Shown: piece by piece, positions 26,201 through 34,924 of the stretch
Layout of the letters: the number at the start of each line of letters is the position of its first letter
Numbering within the stretch: position 1 is the stretch's first letter
Source of the DNA: Porites lobata
Lineage: Eukaryota > Cnidaria > Anthozoa > Scleractinia > Poritidae
Length of the DNA: 64,000 bases
Reading direction: 5' to 3'
NCBI GenBank assembly: GCA_942486035.1
Contig: CALNXK010000333.1
Span: 218,501-282,500 of the forward strand
Translations under genes and position numbers: made by a program
Notes under the pieces: generated by a model
Database searches by the model: none
The model's input: the letters and a program-made list of their open reading frames with translations, nothing else
What the model was told of the DNA's origin: nothing

Positions 26201-29200
26201 AAATGTGAAAAATTAAAAGTTGGATGCCCTTGACCAGAACTGTGAAAAACAACAATAGGTCTAATTGCAGCACACTTTCTTGTACATTTCCTTGCCGTTG
26301 ATTTGCATGACTGCAACGCGAAACGTCCAGAAAACTTCCTGGTTTTCACTTTTTATGGAGAAAATGTGGTATATGTTCTTGTTCACTTTTTCCACTGCCG
26401 CTCATTTTTTTTAGCTCCGCTATAAGATTCGTATCTGTTCGGTGCTCCTTGGGCAAATTGGATCTTTTTAAAAATTACATGGGCTTCAATATTATTTTCC
26501 CGATTGATTGACCTGAAAGCAATAGTACCATCCCTCCCATAGCAAGTGCTGCATTGTTGCGCCGAACGCCGTCGCTAAGCTTGAATATTCACGCCGCGTC
26601 CGCCGCCGTATTAAACCTGGTCGTTTGCGGTCATATCGAGCGTAAAGGTCAACAGTGGTTGTTGATGAGCGAGCAATTATTGTGCAGTTGCAATGGGTTT
26701 TGTCGAGCAAGCGAGCCAGAAGCAGGAGCACACGTTACCTGCAGATTAGCCGATGGTTATTTGGAGCAGATTCGTCGATTATTCTCGAATTTATAGCGCT
26801 TCGTGTGAAGGCGCGTGAAGATGGTCTGTTTGTTTTGTAGCCAGCCTTTAATTCTTCTTTAGTGGATAGTACCTACAATTTCAAAACTCAACAAAATGCT
26901 ACTTAAACCGGCCAGGAAAGACAAGGATACGTTCAGTTGAAGGTATCTTAGCTTTGTTTTGTTATATTTTGACTTTTAGACTATTTTAGTCCATGGGAGT
27001 TTCGACGACTCATCGCATTAATTTGTCCATGTGGATATTAATATATTCATTCAGTGACACATACTACGTCTGGGCCGCCTGTGGTTATTTGTCAGAGATC
27101 CTGCCTGACCAGTGCTTCATCTCAACCTGAACCTCTGTGAGTGTGAGATGTTGATTGAGAGGGAACTTTGCTTACATTTCACTGCTTTTTTTAAATAACC
27201 GTCAACAACCTGCAAGGGATCAGTTTAATCAGTTTTTCACACCAAAAGATTTAAATAACCGTGAAATTATCGATGGGATGCTTTCAAGCAGGAGCTACTT
27301 TGTTAACTGAGAATTGGATTTACCACTAAACAGTTTTAAAACGAAAGCCGCTGGATTTTGCAAATGTTCAACAAAATTTTTCACTGTAAGAGAATCGAAT
27401 GACCGTCAAACTTTCGATTGCATGAATTCAATCAAATTCGAAGCTAGTCTCTTTGCCAAACACTGGATGTATCAAACTGTAAACAAAGGCATCAATGCCT
27501 CCATTGTGATTTTGCCAATCGAAAAATATAAGCTGCTTAATCAAGCTTATTCAGCACGCAGACGTTGTTGATGTCAAGTTCAAGGAAATGACAGTCAAAC
27601 TGTTGATGGGAATAATTCAGTCAAATCCAAAACTACCTTTGTAGGTGCACGTACGACATATGTAACTCTAAATGAATGAGTACGTTGTGATTTCGCCGAG
27701 TGAAAAAGAAAATTAGTTTCACTGTGCGGTCCATTTATTGTTGTGGCCGTCATTTCCAAGTTCTTTGCCAAAGTTTTTCACACCCAAAGAATTCCAAAGA
27801 CCATCCAACTGTTGACAGGAAAAATTCAGCCAAATGCAGAGCTAACCTTTTAGCCGAGCATTGAATGCATTGAACTCCAACATCGAATCTGTCAGCCTTC
27901 GCTGTGAGTTTTGCCGATCCAAAATGGGGGGGTTACAAATTTTGCTCCCTACTGGGTTCAGTAGGTGAGCTCAGTGGAGACAAACTTTAACTTTCCAGTC
28001 CCTCCCTTCAATCATCTGCTAAAATCTAGCACACATGTGACCAGCCATAACCAGGGTAACCATTTACTTTCTTGAGGTAGAGAGAGGACCCTGGGAACAA
28101 GGTTGCAATAATTATCACTAGTTCAACCAAATGTATTGCTTATTAAATTAGCATTCTCTTATAGAGGAATTGCTTTCACAGCATTATTAATATAAACTTT
28201 TCAGCTTTCCTTTGTGTTCTCAACAGATGGACAGCAACATGCATTTGGATAGCGAACACGACGTATTTCTGGCTGTCATTTGTCTCTGCCGAAAATAACG
28301 TCTGAGAACCAGAGCCAGGAAACGATCTCTGTAACGCCAATCACAGTTTAGCTCAAGTAGCCCCAGAACTACTGCACAAGGTATTCGCTCCGAGGAGCAC
28401 TCAAGTGTCATTCTGTCATGGAATCTGATTGGCTAAGGAGAATCAAAAGTCATTGCATCACAGAAATCGTTTCCTGGCTCGGGTTCACAGATGTTAACTT
28501 TCGGCAGGAGACAAGCGATAGCCGGAAATGTCTGCGTTCGCAGGCTATGAATCAAATTATGTCAACAATCATTTTGAGACTGAGAAAAACTTGAATTTTT
28601 AAAAATAAATCAATGAATTGGTTTTGTTCAATTCGAGATAAAGCAGTGGTTTCTTTATACTTAAATTATTTCCAAGACCAATTTTGTGTTTGGTTTAGTC
28701 TCACTTAACTGCTGACTGAGACTGCTCGAGTATTTTTTCTGAGTCATTTTCTAGTAAAGAAACAGCTTTTTCATTCTTCTTCCAGACTTTTGTACCTATT
28801 CAATGCCTCAACAAGACATTTTTTGTACCTTGTTTCTCCACAGTCGCATTAAAAAGTACCGGTACCTAGTATATAATTCTCAAAAATTTTTACGCGTGTA
28901 ATCTAAAAAATAAATTTAGACTCAATGGCTCTTTAACCACGCAACTGTATAAAAAAACAGGTTTAAATGGCGTTTGATACTCTACAGGTAAAGCCATGGA
29001 AGGTTTATTGCGCATTACCGGTAATTAAGTTTTACAAAGATTATACGATCGGTCATCGATCAACCAGCGCATCATCAACATGGTGTGGGCGGGAAAGAGA
29101 GATTGGGGAGAGTAAAACATCACCAACAGCCTCATCTTAACAATGTGACATTTTATTCGTCTAGTAATTTGTAAATATGTTACAAATTACTTTAAACAAA

Positions 29201-30506
29201 ATGACTTTAATGTTGGGGCGAAACGTAAAGTTGGGGCAAAGCTACTTTGAGTTGTGGCGAAACGACCTGGGGCAAAACAACCTGTTTCCCCTTTGAAATG
29301 ATGACGTCATTCGTTCGTCTGTCCTCTGGTAGATCCTAAGGCCCGTTTTAAACGTCAAATTTCACATGTGCCGAATCTAATGCAAATGAGCGAAAACAAT
29401 AGATTTTTCTCATCAGCATAAATTTAGATAATTTTGGCACATGTGAAATTCGACGTTTAAAACGGGTACAGGCCTAAGCAAGAACTAATCAAAATGCGAG
29501 AATAACTTGAGATAATATGTAATTTAGGGTACTCCATGGACTGGGGGTCAATGTTTCGTCCATCACCGTTTTGAGGCCTATGTCTTGTCAAAAATTTTAC
29601 AAAGCAAAATTGAAAATATTCAAGGAAAGTGTATTCCATCGGCTTGTGAATTTGTTCACCGTGATATTTTTGTGTCTCATCGTGAGACCGTGGGATTGCC
29701 CTAAAAACCGTGTCTCACGGCAAAACTGTGAGACTTGAGAGCTCTGGTCACTCCTGAATTTAAATAAAAAAGTTAGGCGTATTAAACAAGGACGAAAGTG
29801 CCGAAACAAGCTAACGAAGGTCTTCTTGTTTACAGAACCTACAAAATTAGAAATTACGTTCGGAAACGATCTCGATCGCGGCTTCGTCGCTCACAATCGC
29901 AGCTTCGCTAAAAAATATCGCTCTGGCACCCAGGGTAGAATAAATCCATTTCTGCTATCAAAAAATAAGCTTAAGATTAATTTACCTCCAGCTGAGTACT
30001 CTAGTCAGTCTATTGCTTGGCCACTCCAAAATAACGACTTTTCCTTTATGTAAGGAGTGACAGTCCACCATAGATTCCCTCTTTACTTCTTCCCTGATTT
30101 ATTTGTAACAGGAAATCAACCGCCATCAGGGTACAACAGTGTGAGAGCGTGTTACGCTCTCACACCGTTGCACCATGATGGCGGTTGATTTCCCCTTCGC
30201 AATGCTTGGTACAATAATAGAGCAAATCTTATCGGCTTAGATTAATAGCCAATTAATTCTTTCCTTAGTAAGCCCTGTCAATTTGGCGGGAAGACTGACA
30301 TTCCCGCGCTCAAAAGAAAATCCACAATCTGATGGATACTTTCGGAAGAAAAAATAATCATCTTGCGTATAAAATGTCTAGAAAACCTTGGACGGATCAT
30401 CTAGTGACACTCCAAACATTCACGAACAGATAAACCCTAGTTTCTGTATATAATTTGAACTCACCGCTGAGCGCGGTTGCCTGGTCCTGGTCATCCTACG
30501 CTGCAT
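10869..30506 (-). CDS. Candidate SET methyltransferase-C48 protease fusion gene
   Basis: Minus-strand model with coding exons 30465-30506, 23965-24067, 21426-21588, 19154-19350, 17740-17795, 17500-17547 (5' end may reach 17586), 16806-16853, 16606-16701, 14463-14528, 13663-13757, 12678-12804, 11774-11818 and 10869-10970. Every junction read is phase-compatible. The N-terminal half is a KMT5A-like SET domain, which transfers methyl groups from S-adenosylmethionine to lysine, probably on histone. The C-terminal half is a C48 cysteine protease domain (SUMO/ubiquitin-like deconjugation). The weak link is exon 17740-17795: with its GTGAGC donor it joins the halves in frame, but if read through it meets TAA at 17704-17706 and the SET protein would end there, making two genes. 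An extra exon in the 6.4-kb second intron cannot be excluded. Confidence 0.55.
11211..11360. mobile_element. 150-bp fold-back MITE
   Basis: TTATTGACCAAG at the left and CTTGGTCAATAA at the right, with arms of about 60 bp containing GTCAAGATGGC and AACGCCAAAAAGAA. It lies in the last intron region of the C48 part. The overlapping short ORFs on both strands are palindrome artefacts. Confidence 0.75.
11361..11773. other. Intron, nothing recognised
   Basis: I see no exon, RNA or repeat that can be supported between the MITE and the next exon. Confidence 0.4.
11774..11818 (-). CDS. C48 exon 7
   Basis: FVDFVISGKPFSFSQ, phase 0-0, pyrimidine-rich acceptor TTTCTATAG and donor GTAAAT. It corresponds to the F-x-D-F-I-x-x-G-x-P-x-x-F segment that follows the catalytic cysteine in Ulp1-like proteases. 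Confidence 0.75.
12678..12804 (-). CDS. C48 exon 6 with catalytic Gln and Cys
   Basis: 42 codons plus one base, ending in TPKQSNSFDCGIFSLK. The Gln and Cys are six residues apart, as in the Ulp1/SENP oxyanion Gln and nucleophile Cys (Q-x-N-x-x-D-C-G). Acceptor CTTAACAG, donor GTAAAG. Start phase 2 matches the previous exon's end. Confidence 0.85.
13663..13757 (-). CDS. C48 exon 5 with catalytic Asp
   Basis: IVNLTDKFLCLYDSIDHEEG then DTKDITHLQTVR. The Asp in YDS is the expected second catalytic residue. Joined to the previous exon it lies 17 residues after the catalytic His, the canonical Ulp1 spacing. Acceptor GATCTAG, donor GTAAGC, phase 0 to 2. Confidence 0.85.
13758..14462. other. Intron of the C48 region, nothing recognised
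   Basis: AT-rich, no exon or element supported. Confidence 0.4.
14463..14528 (-). CDS. C48 exon 4 with catalytic His
   Basis: 22 codons ending VIPINDEAHWKVI; HW is the invariant catalytic His-Trp pair. The donor is a consensus GTAAGT. A nearer GTAATA would drop two residues and spoil the His-Asp spacing. Phase 0-0, acceptor TTCATAG. Confidence 0.85.
15057..15865. mobile_element. 809-bp MULE-like TIR element with OTU-like ORF
   Basis: Ends GGGTCCGGATA... and ...TATCCAAACT are imperfect inverted repeats, followed by subterminal GCGAGCCATGCGAG motifs on the left and CTCGCATGGCTCGC motifs on the right. A 10-bp direct repeat CAAATGCAAA flanks it exactly (15047-15056 and 15866-15875). TSD size, G-rich tips and an OTU-like ORF suggest a Mutator-like element (TSD 8-10 bp), but there is no transposase. 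It is inserted in the intron between C48 exons 3 and 4, in opposite orientation to the gene. Confidence 0.65.
15550..15732 (+). CDS. Short OTU-like ORF inside TIR element
   Basis: 60 codons, starting right after a clear intron (GTGAGT at 15445, TTTGCAG ending 15549). The segment GFTLNIDPSGERNRCFYQCL resembles the OTU cysteine-protease motif D-G-N-C-F, with the D-G-N positions degenerated to ERNR while the Cys is kept. It stops after 60 residues, far short of an OTU domain (over 100), so it is truncated or non-functional. Alternatively an unrelated element-specific protein. Confidence 0.4.
   Translation: MANRRTQCLVEATKRGFTLNIDPSGERNRCFYQCLKFFKSGIPRNQEKGFRNLLETLCAF
15876..16605. other. Intron, nothing recognised
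   Basis: No exon supported. Repeated TTAGGTCTTAG-type phrases occur near 16420-16450. Confidence 0.35.
16606..16701 (-). CDS. C48 exon 3
   Basis: 32 codons, GKAIYIFNSFFFQRLKRFES then SAPENILDSVCQ. The FNSFFFxxL block is the hallmark strand-helix before the catalytic His region of Ulp1/SENP proteases. Phase 0-0, acceptor TTTAAAG, donor GTAATT. Confidence 0.85.
16806..16853 (-). CDS. C48 exon 2
   Basis: GINAYNALLARKFLKM, 16 codons, phase 0-0, acceptor TTTTGTAG, donor GTGAGA. Matches the I-N-x-Y-x-x-L-L stretch after W-L-N-D-E in C48 proteases. Confidence 0.8.
17500..17547 (-). CDS. C48 exon 1 (WxxND motif)
   Basis: RWKPGLEPKECWINDE, phase 0-0, donor GTGTGC, acceptor GATTTCAG. An upstream acceptor at 17586 would add SNCISAKSLQRFQ. 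W-I-N-D-E is the conserved substrate-groove start of C48 domains. An in-frame TAA lies further upstream, so the exon cannot extend much beyond about 17635. Confidence 0.7.
17740..17795 (-). CDS. Linker exon between SET and C48
   Basis: Acceptor GATTCAG after a pyrimidine-rich tract; completes GAG (Glu) with the preceding exon and reads NKDSLQVKYGKVQSSNSK in phase with SET. The donor AAA|GTGAGC gives phase 0, fitting C48 exon 1. Without splicing the frame continues 11 codons to TAA at 17704. This exon decides fusion versus separate SET gene. Confidence 0.5.
17800..19153. other. Intron between SET and linker exons
   Basis: No exon or known element supported. Short ORFs on both strands (for example 17937-18131) show no motif. 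Confidence 0.35.
19154..19350 (-). CDS. SET domain, second half
   Basis: Begins by completing Cys, then VDATFSKGLGRLVNDAPSNK, later YLVLYALRDIKIGEELRYDY and GVKDLPWHKIK. Contains the GRLxN SAM-contact strand, the RDIxxGEEL turn and the YDYG catalytic tyrosine motif. Phase 2 to 1. Closest by eye to KMT5A (SETD8/PR-Set7), including the LPW tail resembling HPW. Confidence 0.92.
19496..19530 (-). ncRNA. Intronic hammerhead-like motif, sense to the SET gene
   Basis: The minus strand reads CTGAAGA, a stem II hairpin (GAC-T-ACC / GGT-T-GTC), then GAAACGTC. Stem I forms from TGACT just before the core and AGTCA just after it (five pairs). It fits the CUGANGA...GAAA core with a minimal stem III, as in PLE hammerheads. 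It lies in the intron between the two SET exons, on the transcript strand. Confidence 0.6.
19540..21425. other. Intron of SET domain with low-complexity patches
   Basis: G/A-rich and C-rich patches near 19740-20030 and 20150-20200. No exon or intact element supported. Confidence 0.35.
21426..21588 (-). CDS. SET domain, first half
   Basis: Reads G-RGVFTTKTFSKDDFLLVYKG, then ELVTADEGYRRED and onward to FFFKDGIKCF. G-x-G-V-x-(A/T)-T-K-x-F-x-x-x-D-F-x-x-x-Y-x-G is the N-SET SAM-binding signature of KMT5A-type enzymes. Acceptor TTCTTTAG, donor GTAAGC, phase 1 to 2, both matching neighbours. Confidence 0.92.
21600..23964. other. Intron, nothing recognised
   Basis: No exon could be supported. The segment near 23395-23460 shares a GTGGGGxCTGTTTAG phrase with 985-1020, suggesting an interspersed repeat. 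Confidence 0.35.
23965..24067 (-). CDS. Exon preceding SET domain
   Basis: 34 codons plus one base: VANLKFTVTFKEPCGRFQGK then DQEGFEERFINEFI, running directly into the SET signature (INEFI-GRGV). Phase 0 to 1, donor GTAACA, acceptor AAAAATAG with a weak pyrimidine tract. Confidence 0.75.
24530..24610. repeat. Interspersed repeat, copy in inverse orientation at 28016-28110
   Basis: CCCAGGGTCCTCTC, CCTCAAGAAAGTA and ACCCTGGTTA blocks are shared in the same order with the reverse complement of about 28016-28110. Family unknown. Confidence 0.55.
24721..27083. mobile_element. 2.36-kb fold-back element with TIRs of about 575 bp
   Basis: 24721-25295 is the reverse complement of about 26510-27083. 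Tips are CACAGGCGGCCCAGACGTAG and its complement, flanked by GTTATTT on both sides (24714-24720 and 27084-27090), a 7-bp target duplication. The same 61-codon ORF is seen in both arms on opposite strands, an expected palindrome effect. The centre contains a GGGGCACCCAACGA fragment shared with the 398-bp elements. No transposase. It sits in the large intron before the SET exons. Confidence 0.8.
25650..25678. repeat. (ATT)n microsatellite
   Basis: About nine uninterrupted trinucleotide units inside the fold-back element. Confidence 0.9.
27091..29336. other. Intron/intergenic, no gene recognised
   Basis: No supported exon. 28016-28110 holds the interspersed repeat above. 28290-28500 contains an imperfect inverted pair around GAACCAGAGCCAGGAAACGAT and ATCGTTTCCTGGCTCGGGTT. 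Confidence 0.35.
29340..29474. mobile_element. 135-bp MITE, Harbinger-like TAA TSD
   Basis: Inverted ends GGCCCGTTTTAAACGTC and GACGTTTAAAACGGGTACAGGCC flank a short core with GTGCC/GGCAC continuation. TAA on both sides (29337-29339, 29475-29477). Confidence 0.7.
30111..30193. repeat. Near-perfect 83-bp hairpin
   Basis: Arms GGAAATCAACCGCCATCA... and ...TGATGGCGGTTGATTTCC, with an inner GTGAGAGCGTG / CGCTCTCAC stem and a tiny loop. It lies in the intron about 270 bp past the start exon of the SET gene. Confidence 0.8.
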
Positions 30507-30525
30507 CTTACGTCGGATCGGCGAA
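30465..30525 (-). CDS. Start exon of the SET-C48 gene
   Basis: Acceptor TTTGTTTCAG, then a short leader and ATG at 30506-30504 reading MQRRMTRTRQPRSA up to a GTGAGT donor, phase 0. The stretch is very basic. The second Met (MTRTRQ) could also serve as start. The frame joins the next exon in phase. Confidence 0.55.
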
Positions 30526-30846
30526 CTGAAACAAATTAAAACATGTTAAGCGGAGCTAAAACCAGCCATCTCCAAGTTATACCAGATTCTATATAGAGTA
30601 AAACAAATAAACAGATCGAAAACTCCATTTACTGCTAGGAAAACGCCTTAGATTTTTTCCATTTTTGCCAAGTACTATGTGCGTGGATCAACCTCCATAT
30701 CAAAATTGTATTTACACGTCTATTATTTGCTAAATACATAAATACATATATGAACTTTATTTATCCTCGAATTAGTTTGCCGAAAGTCTGTTAAAAGAAC
30801 GTGGAAGTGATACGATCGCGAAAACTATCCAACATAAAGGACATAC

Positions 30847-30943
30847 CTGCATACCGCTCAGTTCACATTGGAGTGGTAGTGGAGTGACAACTTGTAGAAC
30901 TAGAAGTTCAGTCCCCACAGTGCTCGTCCAACATCTCCCAGTC
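30847..30943 (-). promoter_or_regulatory. Untranslated first exon of the SET gene
   Basis: Ends ATGCAG before the donor GTATGT. The 5' end is estimated from the TATA-like box about 30 bp upstream. Exact start unknown. Confidence 0.4.
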
Positions 30944-30970
30944 AATTAATTGTACGTGCTGCGGGAAGGC

Positions 30971-30976
30971 TTTATA
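30971..30976 (-). promoter_or_regulatory. TATA-like box
   Basis: TATAAA on the minus strand in a GC-richer context, 120 nt upstream of the donor of the first exon. Correct spacing for a promoter, but not unique. Confidence 0.35.
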
Positions 30977-32096
30977 GAGGGGTATCGAGGTATCACATGC
31001 TTATGCCTGACTGGCGAAAAAAAGAAAAAAACATTTGAGTAATCAAAACAGCAGCTCCTCACCTGTCAAAACATCCTCCCACGGAAGAGCCAAGGGGTAA
31101 ACAAACTTCTCAGTTGACCGCGGCGTTGTCTAATTTCACACAGATCGCTACTCTGATAAATTCGTGGGATCATTTGATTGCGGGGACCAAAAGAATATAA
31201 TAGCAGTCTCATTATCCTCATAGTGGGTAACTTTCTCTGCAGATTAGAGATAGTCATTCTCCGGCCGTATTTCATCCATAAATAGCGCACTCACAAAATA
31301 ATCAATAATCAGCAACGATTCACTACATTCCATGACTATTCGGGAGCCCAGCTACATTTTAGGAAAGTTTACCGAATTTTAGTAGATATATTAGATTTTA
31401 GTAGAAACTCTAATGGATTGCAGTCCAAAATCTACAATGTTACATACTTTTGAGCCAGAAAGTGAATTGTATCCATCGGTGAGTAGAAAACTCATCATTT
31501 TCGCGGATTTCCATGATTGAGATTCTACGAATCGGACTCTGTACTTGTTGATCGTTTCATTATATTTTAACAGTGAGAGTCAGTCAAACAAAAGGGGACA
31601 TTCGGTGTCTCTCTGTTTTAATGAGGCAGATTTACTGTTTTGTCAGATAGTCCAAAGTACAAACCTGGAAAACTCTGAGGACAGCTCTCCAACGTGCGAG
31701 GTTATTGTAGATTAAAAAAAACATGCTCTAAGGGAAAGTTCATTTAATATGACAAGGGGGGTGAAGATATTGAGGGGGCCTCCGAAAATTTTTAAGACAC
31801 CCGAAGGGGGGCTCTGAAAAAACAGTTGGGCTAGGAGGGGGGGGCTCCAAAAATTTGTATACGTGAAAACCAACACATGACTTCATCATACAGATCGGAT
31901 GGTTTTCAACTCAACAATTTAATGACCTGTGCAACTCAACTATATCACGTGGTTTACAGATGTAACAAATGTAGTCTCAGTAATTATTATACACTCTTGT
32001 TCATCCCAAAAATGCTTTAGAAAATTTCAAAAATTAGAAATGCTCACACTTTTTATAATAAAACCACATGCATGTACGGCTGACTTGCAAAAACAG
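30977..32096. other. Intergenic, G-rich patch
   Basis: No gene seen. 31740-31860 contains GGGGG-rich degenerate repeats similar in composition to 9425-9560. Confidence 0.35.
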
Positions 32097-32912
32097 TACA
32101 GCACATACATTGCAACTTGCAATGGACTGTTAGAGAAACTTGCAGAGTTGAAGTTGCCACCTGTGAAGCCAACATGGGCCGATTTCACAGATGCTGGTCC
32201 AGGAGTCGGCTGCAGTAACTTCGAGGTGAGATTCAGAGATGCAGAATTGGCACTAATTCATAATAGTGACCATCGCATTCTAGCTTACCCCTCCCGAGAG
32301 AACTCCGCTGACAACGAAGCTGAAAGAACTAACAGCGCTATCGGAGACAGTATTGTTGATGGCTCAACCATTCAGTGGGAGCAGTACAAGAAATTTGATG
32401 GCTTAAGTGATGAAGAAATTAGCACCCTTACTTTGAAAGAATATGAAGAGCACGAGAGGCAGAGGATGGAGAAAAACGCCGGCGCTGGCACTGTGCAGGA
32501 GAAATTTCCAAACGAACTGATGGTGCGCCAATATTTAATGAGTTCATTTAGTGCTTTGTAACAGAAAAGACGAACACGTTTTTCTTCAACAGGACGTACC
32601 TTACACAAAAGAAATCTGTTCCTGAATATCATTAAATTACCAAGATTACATGGAGTATGTGAGAGAAGGATGTCTGAAGAAAGATGAAATGCTGTGCAAC
32701 AGGTACGGAAAGGCAGAGTGGGTTGGGCCAAAGTTTTCACGAATTCCTGCACCTTAGCCAGATCCGGACAATGCAGGTCACTACCATCCTATTTCCAAGA
32801 CACCAAGAACGATCAATGGGAAGGCTAGAGCCATAGATGATCTTGCCCCTACGGCAAATACCAGAAAGTTGTTCAAGGATGGATCCATCTCATCAAGCAA
32901 CTGTGAGTTCTG
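32097..32912 (+). pseudogene. Decayed DDE/integrase-like transposon ORF
   Basis: After an AG acceptor an open frame reads about 155 codons, including FTDAGPGVGCSNFEVRFRDA and NEAERTNSAIGDSIVDG. A TDxGP motif followed by an N-E-x-E-R-(T/I)-N/M-S block resembles the second Asp and the Glu of a DDE/integrase-fold nuclease, common in cnidarian repeats. The frame then breaks near 32515. Later pieces in another frame read YGKAEWVGPKFSRIPAP, stop, PDPDNAGHYHPISKTPRTIN. At least one frameshift and two stops make this a relic. Family not named with confidence. Confidence 0.5.
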
Positions 32913-33377
32913 AAGAATTTTGTGTTGATTCAAAGCATACTAAATCTGACTTATCTAAGCTTTATAAATTTAATATTTAAGGGAAAGAATTGGCAACTAA
33001 TCAAGATGTCAGCTTTCAACATTTCTTTCAAATATCTGCATCCTAACATTTTTGTGCCAGTTTTCATCACGCATGTCATTTACCGCTGGTTCCCGCAAGT
33101 AAACGTGTTATTCATAATAAATCAGTTGTTAACAAGGCTAGTTCGATTAAGATTACCCATAAAATTACGTAACATTCCTTGCTTTATCAAGTTTTACTTT
33201 AGAGGTTCTGCAGGATCTTTTTTCCCTAAGCGTGCATACATGTGTCAAACAATCAAATTAATATTTCATTTCCTACAGGGTTCGTGACTAGCCCTTTGAA
33301 TAAAGGGGGTTCAGTAGTTTCTGAAGAAACTGTGGTGCTGCGTCGGTGGGTAAGTGAAACACGAAAATTGATTCGCT

Positions 33378-33405
33378 CTGACGAAGGGCTAACGCTCGAA
33401 ACGTC
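33378..33405 (+). ncRNA. Hammerhead-like motif
   Basis: CTGACGA, a short hairpin (GGGC-TAAC-GCTC with one G-U), then GAAACGTC. ATTGA before and TCAAT after can form an outer part of stem I. Same layout as 19496-19530. Confidence 0.55.
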
Positions 33406-33407
33406 AA

Positions 33408-33441
<34 letters not shown>

Positions 33442-33509
33442 TATCAACTCCGTTGATAAACCAAATTTTCGTGTAGCCCTTTGAATGACGATCTTTGCTT
33501 ATTGAAAGC

Positions 33510-33665
33510 AGTGGCGGGCTGCCATTATCTAAAGCCTCTAACGACTCTAACCAGCCAAAACACAAAGAAACATTTTGACCCCGATATGCTCTTATCTCAG
33601 TATTGTGTGTAGTACCTGAACGATAATGGCAGCTGTTTAAGGGGACCAACGGCGAGCCAAGAGCT
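33510..33665. repeat. Diverged copy of the 36.6-38.4 kb repeat unit
   Basis: Shares TCTAACGACTCTAACCAGCC, CAGTATTGTGTGT and AAGGGGACCAACGGCGAGC blocks with the tandem units at 36.7-38.2 kb. Confidence 0.7.
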
Positions 33666-34924
33666 TTATCGTAACCATCGACAACGTATTTGCTCTTACT
33701 TGCAACTAAAGCCCTTCTCAAAAAGTTACTGAATGACAACACTATTCTATACCAAATTTGATAGTAATTTTTAACCAAACACAAGGTAAAATAAGTATTC
33801 CCTGGCTAGATTCTTATCCCGTCCACCAGCACGCAGCAGAAGAAACGAAAGATACTGATCACAGACCGTAAAAATTAAACAACCTTGCTGACTCATAATT
33901 AAAGTCTTCATAAACTCTACCCAGACAAACGAGGACTCATTTTGACCTTGATCTGCTCGGAAAGGGGGCAAAACAAAACTCTCTCCAAAGTTTAATTACT
34001 AACGAAAAATGGCCCTACACTTTCTAAAATGATTCAGCTAAGCGTGAAGAAGCCGAGAGTTCAGTAACAGATTTGCAGTCCTTGCTATTCTTAAAATTCT
34101 CGCAAATGATGGAATGATTAAATTCCTCGTGTAAATCTTTTACGTGATTCGCAGACACGATCTTCTTTGCCACTTTTTCTAGTGCAGAAACTCGACACTC
34201 TCAAAATTATAATGGTCCATCCCTTTGGGAAAAATTCAAAGAAGCCAAGGAAAAGGGATGTCTTTCAAAGAAATGCTCGTTCGAGTGAGACTTTTAAGGT
34301 CAGATATTTACATTGTATTTAAGAACTTATTAAAAAGTATGTTAGCACGAATTGTTTGAAAACGACTCTTAATTAACTCATGCTTTAGCATGACAGCAAC
34401 TTTTTTAAATTAAGTCTTTCTTTCCCGCAAAATCCAAAGCCGAAATATGTCTCAACGTCACACGCAACAGGTCTTAGCGACAAAATAATATTTCATTGCG
34501 TGTTCATATGTACATATATTTTTATAGTTATTTATTCATTTATTTTTGCTTTGAAACTCCTTGTATAGTTATGCTGTTTTAGGAGTATATTAAGTAAAGA
34601 TTAAAGATTAAAGGGCCGTGCTGGGATTTGTGTGATGTGACGCGCACGCGGAAGCTCCAGCAAGGAGTCCAAATTGGCGCGAAATTCCAAAATAACGCAA
34701 TCATAAATGGCGGGAGTCCTAAAGGGTCGGAAATCTCAAACGGCCTGCACCAGCGAAAAGACGTTGGTGCAGCGTAGTTCATGCCAATTTCCCTATGAAA
34801 CTCAGCGTTAACACAAGCTAAACAGTTCTTACTGAAAATACTGATTTTATATCTCACTTATTGTGTTCGCGTCCGTACAGACAATACGGGTGGCTGCTCT
34901 CTTCACAAACATGCTCATTAGCGT
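33666..34924. other. Intergenic, nothing recognised
   Basis: No supported gene. A candidate AATAAA for the RING gene is at 34531-34536 on the minus strand, about 390 nt past its stop. Confidence 0.3.

Noticed and set aside
24964..26840. Identical 61-residue ORFs at 24964-25149 (-) and 26655-26840 (+)
   Set aside because: Both come from the two arms of the same fold-back element, so their identity is structural and not evidence of a gene pair.
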